From the NCBI GenBank assembly GCA_022695795.1, contig MU404204.1, positions 1 through 64,000 on the forward strand: a stretch of 64,000 nt of DNA, in the 5' to 3' direction. A program made the translations under genes and the position numbers. Each line of letters opens with the position of its first letter. Positions within the stretch are counted from its first letter, which is position 1. Of the stretch, positions 11,740 through 22,268 are shown piece by piece. Under the pieces are notes generated by a model, which worked only from the letters and a program-made list of their open reading frames with translations, was not told the origin of the DNA and ran no database searches. The stretch comes from Biscogniauxia marginata (lineage: Eukaryota > Ascomycota > Sordariomycetes > Xylariales > Xylariaceae).

Positions 11740-13051
11740 TTACAAGGTTTCCATCTTGTCCAAGATGGCGCGGGTGAACTCGTGTGTGGTCGACTCACCG
11801 CCCATATCGCGTGTGCGAGCCTTGCTGCAAAGGTTGTCAGTATCAAAATTATCTAAACAATGTATGTGAGGGAATGTTATTTACCCTTCAGCGATAACAG
11901 CATAGACGGCCTTGGAGATGCGGTTGGCGTGATCATCCAGACCAAGGTGGCGGAGCAGCATAGAACCAGAGAGGATCAAAGCGGTGGGGTTGGCTTGGTC
12001 CTTGCCCTTGATGTCTAGACCGACGTGTCGGCAACCAGGCTCAAACACAGCAACGTCGCGACCCATGTTGCAACCAGGAACAATACCGGGACCACCGACC
12101 AGAGCGGCACCGATGTTGGACAGGATACCGCCGTATAAGTTGGGCATGACCATGACATCGAATTGCTGGGGCTTCGAAACACACTGCATACTGGCATTGT
12201 CCACAATCATGTCGTTAGTCTGGAGAGTAGGGTATTCGGCAGCAATCTTCTGGAAGGTGTTTCGGAAGAGCCCGTCGGCCAGCTTCATGATGTTGGCCTT
12301 GTGGATACATGTGACCTTCTTGCGGTTGTTGGCAAGCGCGAAGGAGAAGGCGAACTTGGCGATGCGCTCCGACTTGGCACGGGTAATGATCTTGAGAGAC
12401 TCGACAACGCCCGGTACGCTCTGGTGCTCCAGGCCACTGTATTCACCCTCGGTGTTCTCTCGTATAATGCACAGGTCGACGTCCTTGTGGCGCGTGATGT
12501 AGCCAGGGATATTCTTGATCAGGCAGATGGAGGCGTAGATGTCGAGCTCCTGCCGCATAGCGACGTTGAAGCTCTGGTGTCCCGATCTGTCGATGGGGGT
12601 GTGGAGGATGCCCTTCAGACCAAGCTTGTTTCTCTTAAGGGAAGCAACGGACTCGCGGAACATCTCCTCGGCGCTACCAGGTGCGCCGCTATCGACACCG
12701 GAAACATCGACCTGCTCCCAGTCGATGGGCACACTATCGGCCTTGAAGATGGTCTTGACACTCTCTGCTACCTCGGCGCCGATACCGTCGCCGGGGATGA
12801 GGGTGACGGTGTATTTGCCGCCATACTTGGTGGGCTTGAAGATGTCGGACTGGACGGTTGCGAACGACCGAGAGGCATTCTGCAGGTGTGGCTGCTGGCG
12901 AGTAGCTGCTCGCGCGAGGCGCTGTAGAGAAAACCTTATGAGCCAATTGATCGCAGACAAAAGCATGTGAAAGCGGAAGTGGGAGCCATTGGGTTGAGCA
13001 GGGCTGGGTGGGGGTTACCTGAGCAGCTCTGGTAGAGTTCCGCGACAGCAT
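11740..13051 (-). CDS. IDH1: NAD-dependent isocitrate dehydrogenase subunit 1, mitochondrial
   Basis: Three exons: 13051-13019, 12921-11885 and 11824-11740; 384 aa, the usual size. The first exon gives MLSRNSTRAAQ and joins RLARAATRQQPHLQNASRSFA, an Arg/Ser-rich mitochondrial presequence. The mature part has GKYTVTLIPGDGIGAEV, RENTEGEYSGLEHQ and NMGRDVAVFEPGCRHVGLDI, diagnostic of the isocitrate/isopropylmalate dehydrogenase family. The last exon adds KARTRDMGGESTTHEFT, matching the C-terminal pattern of fungal IDH subunits. The protein acts in the TCA cycle as part of the octameric NAD-IDH, oxidising isocitrate to 2-oxoglutarate. I call IDH1 (regulatory subunit) rather than IDH2 from the NIPGYITRHKDVDLCIIRENTEGEYSG region and overall resemblance. 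An alternative upstream in-frame Met at 12966 lies inside the first intron and was not used. Confidence 0.93.
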
Positions 13052-13570
13052 CGTATGGACAGATGGAAGGAAATATTGAGGATCAGAGGTTGTCTGGCCG
13101 AGATGCGTGAGGAAGAAGCCGGCGAAGGGCGAAAGGGAAGGCTGCAAATGGCGCAAAACACGAAAAAGGCTTGCCGGTGGTGGAAAGGTGGGAGAGAATT
13201 GCCAGCCGTTGCATTCCGATCGGACCAGCGGGCGGCCGAAGACAATCCCGAGGAAGATTCAACCTGAGCAACCTACGCTAAGCCTCCTTTGGTCTAGGTA
13301 CCTACCTACCTAAACCTAGGACCTGGTCAAGCCACAGAACGAAAGGCACAAGCAGATCTGGAGTGGCTTGCCGTTCTCTCATCCATTCTACAACCACCTA
13401 GGTACATAGGTAAGTACAGTTGGGTGGGAAAAAAGTATCATCGTATTCGTCGTGCGAGTCCGCTAAAACCATAAACTCGGCCAGGTGGTTCTTGCAGGCA
13501 TTACGTGCTTAACGAATGTGGGTTTCTATTGAAACGAGCCTTCTATCGCATCGCATCTAAACCATCTAAG

Positions 13571-14400
13571 TTACATAATTCTATTTCGATATCGAGGATC
13601 TTGGGAACCCTTTCTTCGGAATGCTGTTAAGTACCTATCCTTATTAGTAGCTAATATGTCTATCCTCCGCTTTTTGTTTCGAACAATCTTCAAGTACCTC
13701 TCCCTTACATCCAGAGGTGTCACCCTGAGTTTGGAGGGGATGCAGTCCGGGAATTGCCCCAAGGATGCGCATATCTTCTCGTTCTTGCGCTTGGCGTACT
13801 CTATCTCCCCTGGCTTTTGCAGGTCGAGGTTCTTATCACCCCATTCCTCCGTGAGATCCATTCCATCTATGAGTGCCTCGAGCTCTGCCCACTTTTGAGT
13901 ATCAATTAGACCCTGTGCAAAGTACTCAAGCTTGGGGTAGGGGACATTAAGTCGGCTCCGTTCAATCTTCGAAGAGTCCAAGTCAGACACAAAATACTCT
14001 GAGCTTGGTAAAAGATAGATACGGAATCTGACATCTTTCCTCTTGAGGTGAGGGTAGGTGTGTAGTAAGGACCCGACTTGAGGTAAAATCTGGGGAGCTG
14101 GTTCGAACATGTCGCTCAGCGGTTCCCTAGCAAAAACTGCCAATGCTTCTTCGAAACGATCCGTTTGAACACATAGAAGCCATTCCTATACTGAGTTAGT
14201 AGCTTGACACGACATTTTCTGAGGTTCGAAGAGGACTAGAGACTTACCTCGCCTACACGGGGTACGCCGTAGTAGATAAGGGCGTTACCACCGACAACAC
14301 AGCAGGTTATCCCTACTTCCTCCAGCCTCCTTATCACATCAAGGATCTCTAGTATGCCCCTCCCGTCGTAACTAGCTGAAGGCAGGTGTGGATCTTCCAT
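13571..14400 (-). CDS. Nucleotidyltransferase-like fold protein, fungal-specific family
   Basis: Two exons, 14400-14248 and 14185-13571 (intron 62 nt, GTAAGT...ATAG); 255 aa. The N-terminus reads GILEILDVIRRLEEVGITCCVVGGNALIYYGVPRVGEEW (given in parts: helix 14-30, GG at 37-38, EW at 51-52 across the splice). This resembles the helix-strand-GG-helix start of the nucleotidyltransferase superfamily seen in many Pezizomycotina proteins. The Asp pair that normally follows (DxD) is not evident; the equivalent strand reads EWLLCV. It may therefore be a non-catalytic relative. The rest is basic (KNKKRR-type tail ending RNRIM) and unfamiliar. It sits head-to-head with nothing; the next gene right is a second, different nucleotidyltransferase-like gene. 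Confidence 0.65.
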
Positions 14401-16055
14401 TGCGCGGAAGACTATCGAATGCTAAGTAGGTATTGAGAGAATAATAAAGTTAAGAGGAGTGATTGGATACGCAAGAGAATATCAAGAGTCCAGCAGCCCT
14501 GAGACTCGAACGTTGTGTCCTTGATGGAGATGTAGTAAAATAGAACGAAAATACGTGAATTAGATGTCCGTTGGAGGCTTTGTCAACGTCTGCTTCTTTC
14601 CTAAAAACAGAGGGAAAATCAGAAGTTAAAAGACAATCAAAGGGGTACCAAGTTATTAGAGAGATGGATCAGGACCGGCAATAGTGGTGCTAAAAATACC
14701 TACTACCAACTCAACTTTGCCCTACTCTTAGTATCATCGATTGCAGTGATTGGTGTTCAATGGTTGTTGTGTTGGTTACAGAGAGTGCCCTAGCGGCTTG
14801 GTCCGTGGGATGTAGCATATACCCACCTGCATGGTAAGTGCTGGCACCTGCCATTAGCACAATTATCTTCCACATACCTTGAGTGCCGCAGTGGGGCTTG
14901 CTCCAAAATGGAGGCAAAGCGGCCCCTTCCTGTCGTTGGGTGTATTCAACCACAGCTTGTACAACTACAGCATCATTAGTGATTTCCCAAATGACGTTCT
15001 CTTACGAAATGTAATCCATAATCAGTGAAGGATTAATAAGTTAAGGTTGTCTCTTCTTTCAGTTTCAAGTGCAGCATGGACATGCAGTCATGCTTAAGCT
15101 TAAAACCAACACTAACTTGAAGGAATATTGTCATTTACCAACCAACAAACTCTCATAAGCCTTGTTATTGACATATATATCTCCACTCCTCATTGATCAT
15201 GGCCTTATGGAAGGACCAAACAGGAAATCTTAGCCCGCCCCGTAAAACTTAGGGCTAACACGCTCTCCCTACATACTTACTATAGCCGTAGGAAATAGTG
15301 GGACTAGGACTTTATAAATTTGATCAAAGTCATCTCAAGCTCGTATCAGAATACCTATGCTACATGCGTAAGATGGATTCATCTCTCTTTGCTCAGTACG
15401 TACCTTATACCTTGGTCAGCCTGTTACGCGTTATGGCAACCGAGGACTATAGTTTAAGGCGAGAGTATAACTAGGTTTATTTTTCATGTAGTTTGAAGGT
15501 TAGCCGTAGATGTATTCGTATTACAAGAGGCGTTCTATATAGATCGACGGCCGGCTTCCATAAGGGAGAGCGAGCCATCTAAGCCGTTGCTCGTCGTTTC
15601 TTGGTGTTGGCTTACCCCCTGACAGCATCAGATATCTTCAGTTATATATTAGTGAGCATCGAAACATGATCTTTTGCCACCTCGCCGTCGACTATTGTGC
15701 CCCATGGGATGGGATGTTCTTTGTATAGCATCATGGATGACATCGCGTCCGTCATTCCTGGAACCTTCTACCCATCCACTCTTCGTGGCAATCCCATGGA
15801 GAACACAACCTAGGCTTGGACTTCGTCAGAAAAGTATGAACTTGGACCTGGAGACATGATATTATATTTTGTATGTAAATGTGAGAGAAGAGAATAAACT
15901 TGTTCGCCTATATAAGGAGAGCTGGTAATAACATTCGAAAACATCATCCAGCATTAATCATTACAACGATCAAGTACAACATCTTAACACATTTTAAAAC
16001 ATATTACAGCCATATTCAAAACTTTCAAATTACTCTACTTTATTAAATCCTCAAT
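14401..16055. other. Intergenic, no gene seen
   Basis: About 1.65 kb upstream of two divergently oriented genes. Short frames (for example 14711-14953, 15674-15859) lack coding character. The last 150 bases before 16056 are A/C-rich, as often seen in fungal 5' leaders. Confidence 0.5.
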
Positions 16056-17079
16056 ATGCGGACTCTCACACTGGTACTCTTTGCTGTGAGCTTCAGCCAG
16101 GCACTCTTCGCTGTTGCAAATCCCATTGAGACGTTGACCAACAACAAGCGAGCTGTTATTAATGGCCACGGCAATAAGCCGCTATTGGAAGTAGGTTAAC
16201 AAGTACAGTAATCGATAATGTGAGGGTGACTGACTCGCACTCCTTTTCTGTTTAGACTCGAACATTTCTCTCGCGAAGGGGAACATACAAGGAAGATGAA
16301 GCAGAGGATCTCGAGGAGAAAGCTGAAGGTGCACTAGAGAATAGTCTTTATGCAGCCCTTGATGTGCTGAAAGCTCTGTTCAACTCCAAGGGGATCCCCT
16401 ATGCAGTCCAGGGTGGTTTAGCTATCAAGCTGCAGGGAAAGTCGGACCGTGAGACACATGATCTAGATATCTCTGTTTCGACTAGTTCTAAAAACTTACA
16501 AGCTGCCCTAAAAGGTCGCAATGAGTATGTTGGAGCTTTCCCCTTTCTCCAAGAACATGCTGAAACCAATGATGTAGTATACAATGGCATGAGAAAATTG
16601 CACAGCAGTTGGGAGCTGGAGGTACTAAGTTGTACCTCGATGCCGAGGGGCACAAAGTCCAGGCTGATGTCTTGCTAAGTACTGGTTCGCACCCCCTTTC
16701 CTCCGGGCGTCCCTTTTCATGGAGTTAACGTGCATAAACAGGTGAATTGGGGCAGGATGTTTCCAAGGCCAACGACATAAGAGGATATAAAATATTGGAT
16801 TTACCAACACTTTTCAAGTCCAAGCTCGGAGCATATTCAAGACGTGGAGAAGAGAAGGACTTATGCGACCTCATATGGATGTATGAGAGCAAGGCCAGTG
16901 CGATCAAGAGTTCTGTCGGTAGCTTCAACGAATACCAGAGATATGAGTTTGCTAGGGCCTACGCTGATTACGTGGATGATGATGAGGCGAAGGCTCTATA
17001 TGACTTCCTTGGTATCGAGGGCAGTGACAGTGACAGCGAGAGCGAGAATGAGAGCGACGATGAGAGCGACGATGACTAG
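16056..17079 (+). CDS. Secreted nucleotidyltransferase-like protein with acidic tail
   Basis: Four exons: 16056-16190, 16256-16524, 16578-16678 and 16742-17079; 280 aa. The second intron is only 53 nt (GTATGT, branch CTGAAAC, GTAG) and is needed to keep frame. Residues 1-21 look like a signal peptide (MRTLTLVLFAVSFSQALFAVA), followed by dibasic sites KR (31-32) and RR (52-53) suited to kexin cleavage. Residues 81-117 carry the nucleotidyltransferase signature: LKALFNSKGIPYAVQGGLAIK (shown in part), GG at 98-99, then THDLDISV with the D114-x-D116 pair that would bind metal. Later segments (KLYLDAEGHKVQADVLL, YKILDLPTLFKSKLGAYS) agree with a fungal family of this fold. The C-terminus is an Asp/Ser/Glu tail. 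Export of a nucleotidyltransferase-like protein is unusual; activity and substrate are unknown. Confidence 0.7.
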
Positions 17080-17525
17080 ACACTCAGAATCACTGGTCAG
17101 AGGTGACATGCAAGCATTTGCTTATTCAAACATGATTGCGCTCAGTTTTGTGTCTTCCCCGCTTGAGAAGTGGTGTGTACTATTACTATTTATTTTTATT
17201 CACTGTTCTGGAGTTATTATTAGAAGGCGAGGGACGCTCTTTATCTAGAAATATTATAAGGTCTTTGTTGAAATTTAAGTTAAACTCCATATGTTATATT
17301 TTAAAGTTCGGGATTTATGTACCTCTTTAGCTTTTTAGCTGAGATGAAAATGTATAAGCTTAAGTACTTAAAAAGGTGTGGCTAAACGTGGAACTACATC
17401 GAAAAATTATAATGTTCGTGAAACTTACCAACATATTTAATTTAAATAATTAATTAATCCTAGAAAATGGGAATAAACCATGGTTCAAGATAATATAATA
17501 AAACCGAAAAAAATATATATGAAGG

Positions 17526-18050
17526 TTATAATTCATTATAGCAAATATATATTACGGTGGATGCCTTTGGAAAGCTCTGATTTGAATGATCGGACCGGCC
17601 TTTGCGCCCGTAGCGGTAGGTGCTGGGTCCGGTCCACGACAAAATCGTCCGGGCCTTGTTGCTTATGCTGCGGAGGAAAACGAAGATGGCTAGGAGATCT
17701 GCAACAATCTCTGCCAGGTTGCGTTCTATTACGGTGCAGAGGTAAACCCGGTGCAATGTCCAAGTGAAGTCTGGGTCATAGAAGTCTCCATCGAAGGCGA
17801 CGCGGATAATGGATGTTGCAAAGACTCTGCAATGCATACAATTTAACAAACTATTGTCTGACAATAGAATGACACAGACAAAGAGGGGTTGTAATCACTA
17901 AGACAAAGAAGATAACGTCCAGTAAACCTGAACCGGTCAGGCCTAAAACGATGAGCCTCTTTTCCCAAGACATCTGAGGTCTCCCGAAAAAAGTAAATAG
18001 GTGCCAGGGCGTAGAACAAGTCAGTCAAGCTATTGATGGCTTGAAGCCGT
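17526..18050 (-). pseudogene. Decayed fungal rhodopsin-domain (SAT4-like) membrane protein remnant
   Basis: Reading leftward, one frame gives LQAINSLTDLFYALAPIYFFRET, then a shifted frame gives KRLIVLGLTGSGLLDVIFF. Beyond a plausible intron, VFATSIIRVAFDGDFYDPDF and TVIERNLAEIVADLLAIFVFLRS follow. That order (TDLxYAxxPI, K-x-GLxLxG, ATxxR, D-tW, E-N-xxIVxxxLP) is the C-terminal half of the fungal integral membrane/rhodopsin domain (PF20684-type). The reading frame is broken between blocks, the N-terminal membrane helices are missing, and a conserved proline region is altered. I read it as a truncated, frameshifted relic. The exact limits are uncertain. Confidence 0.45.
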
Positions 18051-20742
18051 CGTTAACTTTTTGATTCCGGAGCATTAAATCTTCAGGGTGCCTATAGAGC
18101 CGCGCTGCCAACCGACATGGATGCTCGATCGCGGACAGAAAGCCCATGATTTACGAAAGGATGGCTTGGATGGCCCATAGGGGCAGAAACGAGGGCAGCC
18201 AGTCCCGGCACACACAGCTTAGAGGACGTACGGACGGATGGCACCCCCTGCAGTACTACCCCAGTATCTCTATAGATTCCATGGAGCCTGCAGAAATGTC
18301 CAGGTTGGCTCGTCCTCCTGCTTTGCGTGCCAGCTCGATGACGGCCAGTTTAGTATAGTTGGCCTAGGTAAGATGAATTTGCTTATGATTAGAGCGTCCT
18401 GCAGCCTTCAGGCACTGTGAACAAGAAAAGTACCTACCTATTTTGCCGGGTGTCTGCAGCGCTGTTGTGCAACGGCAGTTAGTGCCATCTCTGTGTCATC
18501 ACCAGCGAGCTAGCACCAACAGACTGCCTTCCACTAGTGGATGAACCCGGGCTGGTGGCTGAGTACGGTTGACCATAGCGGCGAAATGGAAAAAACGATT
18601 TTTGGGTCCACATTTCACACAAGCTAGTTGCAAATCCTGCTTATTAGAATGTCAAGCATAGTAGTATTATAATTACAAAACACAGGACGGTAAATATCAT
18701 GCGTTACTAAGTACTTAATAAGTTAAGTACTTCTTTTCCTTTTTTTTCTCCTTTTTTTATACGAATTATTAAAATATATTAAATTTTAAATAAAACATAT
18801 AAATTTTAACATTTTATAAAATATTTATATATATAACGTACTATATAAGCAAGTAAATGAAACAAGCTCGTAAATAAAATGATTTTTTATATAAAATCGA
18901 CTTTTTCGAAAATTTATAACTTTACGCGTAAAAGTCGGAAAAATCTCGAACCTTTTTTTTCTAGTTATATAACTATATAGTTTAATTAAAATAAAATTCC
19001 AAAAAAATTAATATTAATAAACACGAAAAGAAAACGCTTAAAAACTAAAATTATAATAAAACGTATAAACCTTTTACGTATTTCTTTATATATTTCAAAT
19101 TTTATTTTTTTGAATTTTATTTTAATTAAACTATATAATTATATAATTAAAAAAAGGTCCGAGATTTTTCCGACTTTTACGCGTAAAGTTATAAATTTTT
19201 AAAAAAGTCGATTTTATATAAAAAATCATTTCATTTACGAGCTTGTTTTATTTACTTGTTTATATGATATGTTAACGTTAAATTAATTTTTAATAGCTTT
19301 TAATTACATGTTTAATTCGTTATTTATTATTTATAAATATTAAAAATATTTAAAAATAAAAACCGTAATAAAAAAATCGAAAAAAAATAAAAATAAAAAG
19401 TATAACTTTTATTATATATTTTTATTATAAATTAATAATAAAAGAAATAAATTTTAAAGTGGTTAATTAAATGAAAAGTTAAAAAATATAAATATAAAGA
19501 AATTTAATTTAATTTAAATAAATTACGACCCGGTTTAATAAACCGCTTTAATTAATTTAAAGCTTAAATATAAAAAATCGAGCAAATCGAAGTTTAAAAG
19601 GTTTAAAAGCTGGCCTTGTAAATGTACGTATATAACTAGGTAGTTATTATGTTAAATAAAGAGGGAAAACTCCTCTCTAGGCTTATTACTCTAACCTTAG
19701 TATTATATACATCATAATGCATGAGCCACATGTCCGCGACAAGCCCCTATAGTGGTAAGGAGGAGGAGGGAGGTCATAAGTCAAAATGGCTCGCACTTTG
19801 ACTTTCACTGTATTGAAATTATAAGAGAAGTTCGCCAGCAGACCTTCCTTATAATCCAAGCATGTCCCAGGCTTACAAGGCATTTTCTCTTTTACACTCA
19901 GAATAGCCCTTCCCCTTATTAGAGGATAATATTAAGGATTTATCATGACAATGTCAACTATAATATCAACGTCGAGACTCAAGTAGTAATAAGCCCTGGT
20001 AACTTACCTTGAAATGGCCACTCGTGTGAAACCCCTGAAATCCGAACTTCTTCTATAGAAACCACGACTACGGCACCTTCTCAAGATAGTGTCTCACGCC
20101 TTCCCACATCACTTTAGGCAGGTATGTATGCAATCTTGTCACGCTACCTGGTACCTGAGGTGTGTACCGAGCTAAATCATGTTACAGGTACGCTTCAACC
20201 CACCTACAACGTTTAACTCTCACGTTCCATTCCATGTTCGGCAAGAACCAAGTCAACCGAAGAAGCTGTGACGAAGACAACTCAGCTAAGCGGTGCTCTG
20301 CCCCCAGATCGACTATCTCTGGTGACCTTGATTGAATATTGGAAAGCCGCAGCTCGAACCCGAGAAAGCTACCCTCAAGCAACCTCCTGGGAAGCAAACC
20401 TAGAGAACAACATCTTCTAGCTTCCTTTCCCTCGCCAACTCCCTCAAATACCAATAAATCCCCCGCTGTCAGATATTTTCTGTATCATTTCATCTCGCCC
20501 GTCCAGCTCAGAGCTTTGATTAAGAGAATATCGTTCCCGGAACATATCACTCAGAAAACAAGGTTGACGCTCGCGTACAAGAAGTCAAGCCTACTTTACT
20601 CTACCTACAAATGCCGCCCGACTCTTGGAGCTTCGTTAATTCCGAACCCTGACCGATCACCTCTCCATCTATCCGTCCGTCCCTCTCGTGTCCACGCAAC
20701 AACAAAAAAGGCCAATAAATACGAAAAGGGAGTAACGAGTCA
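18051..20742. other. AT-rich intergenic desert
   Basis: No supported gene. From about 18650 to 19650 the sequence is extremely AT-rich and contains the second foldback element (18834-19275). The final kilobase before 20743 returns to balanced composition and is probably promoter and 5' leader of the next gene. Confidence 0.65.
18834..19275. mobile_element. Foldback/MITE-like palindromic element, copy 2
   Basis: Left arm (about 18834-19000) and right arm (about 19115-19275) are inverted copies. Both carry an outer block like tatataagcaagtaaat, then CAAGCTCGTAAAT, then the AAAATCGACTTTTT-type block. Next come the sequence around CGCGTAAAAGTCGG and a GGACC/GAACC-T8 run. The order and the AT-rich centre (AATTAATATTAA, ACTAAAAT..AAAACG) correspond to copy 1 at 4517-4967. 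The copies differ mostly by C/T and G/A changes. No ORF is present. Ends are approximate. Confidence 0.7.
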
Positions 20743-21847
20743 ATGGCCGAATTCGGAGGCACTGTAGCCGCCACGACGGGGGCCGCGGCCGTGTTGGCAG
20801 CAGCATCGGCGGACATGCAAGCGGGCCGATGGCGTTCCATCGCGAACAGCGACCGGCCCTCGGGGAGCGAGCCACATCCGTATTCGCAATCGTATCGTGG
20901 GCCCAGGTACAGCAGCTATAGCTACGGCTATGGGCATCCGATGTATCCCCACGCAGCGTACCATGTGCATGGGTCCGGGTGCCCACAGTGCTACTACCGT
21001 GAATTTGTAAGTGAGATATCAACCCTGTACGCACATATCTACCCTCTGTTACTTCTCCCTTCCAGATCTCCGATTACACTTCTGTCCTCCCCTTCTCCAT
21101 TATTCGATTCACAAGACGATCTGATTCTCGTATTATCCTCGCATTCTCATATCATCTACAGCCACCCGCCCAAGGCCCGGCCCCAACCCACCACCGCCCT
21201 CACGCAGACGCAAGCCCAGCCCCTTCTTCTCCGTTTCCTTCCTCCTCTTCTTCTCTCCCTCCTCCTTCTTCTTCTCCCTCATCTCCTATTGCTGACAGCA
21301 CCGCTCCCAACTCCCCCCGCCCCACTAGCTCGCCGAGTCCATCGAGACGTACGAGTCCGCCCGCGCCGAGCTCCGCGAGACCTACATCTGGAACCTGCGC
21401 GAGCTGTGGCGCCTGCACTCGGCCTCACAGTCCTCCACTCCGTCTTCGCCGCCGTCGCAGCAGCAACAGCTGCTGCTGTTGCAGAGACAACTGCAGCAAC
21501 AACTGCGACGACCGTCGTTGTCTTTGCCCTGTGACAGTTATGTTCCGGCGACAGTGGAGAAGACGCCCGAGCAGAAGGCGGCCGAGCGGGAGAAGCTCTA
21601 CCGGTACTACGTCTCGCGCGTGCGCGAGGTATACGACGAACACCGCGAGCACCACCAGCGCCTGTTCGGGCGCAATTTCCTGTACTGGGTCGAGCCGGGC
21701 CGCGTGTGCCTCGGGCGGGACGGGGAGGTCCTCGGGGAGAACGTAAGGAACCACACGGCGTCGGGCTCGGGCTCGGGCTCAGGATCGGGGTCGGGTTCGA
21801 CCGGTAGAGAAGGGGGGCATGGTGCTTACAGGAGAGGTGAAGAATAG
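20743..21847 (+). CDS. Hypothetical protein, Ser/Gly-rich tail
   Basis: Two exons, 20743-21006 and 21329-21847, with a long (322-nt) pyrimidine-rich intron (GTAAGTGAG...CACTAG); 260 aa. I do not recognise a domain. The first exon is Ala/Gly/Tyr/His-rich, ending with a possible metal-binding pair (HGSGCPQCYY). The second starts with a charged helix (LAESIETYESARAELRETY) and contains a Gln/Leu run. A well-formed charged helix follows (EKLYRYYVSRVREVYDEHRE, then HHQRLFGRNFLYWVEPGRV). It ends in a (Ser-Gly) repeat encoded by tcgggc units at about 21765-21800. Coding status rests on consistent frame, GC-rich codon use and good splice sites. The gene is convergent with the kinase at 22269. Confidence 0.65.
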
Positions 21848-22268
21848 GGAAGACGCTACTCCCAACAGCCCGGGCGCCGACTTGGAAATGAGCAATACCT
21901 AGCAAACGAGAAGCTGGAAAATGAAGAGCAGAAGGACAACCCGTCCCGAAAAGGTAAAGAGGTAGTAAGGCGGTAACGTCACTAGATGGCTATTGCATGA
22001 TAATGTATCTTACTAAGAAGCATAGGCATGATGCATAAGCACAGGGGCGGCATACACTACCTTTGGAGGCTCTTTTGTTTTTTTTTTATTCTTATGAGAA
22101 CAGTCAAGGTAGGCTAGACAAATGGGATACGGGTAATAGATACATATACAGCACGCGCTGTGAAAGAAACCTTGTGGCGCGATTAGTTCAAAGTGGGATA
22201 TCATTTTCTTTTGTATCGTTCGTTAGTTGCTTCGGCCGACCATCCGTGCGTACGTTCCATTTTTCCAT

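Noticed and set aside
12163..12927. Long plus-strand open frame (254 codons) opposite IDH1
   Set aside because: It is the antisense shadow of the well-supported IDH1 coding exon, with no domain features.
18270..18380. Minus-strand segment reading KLAVIELARKAGGRANLDISAG
   Set aside because: Looks protein-like for about 30 residues but is closed by stops on both sides and matches no family I can name; too short to call a relic.
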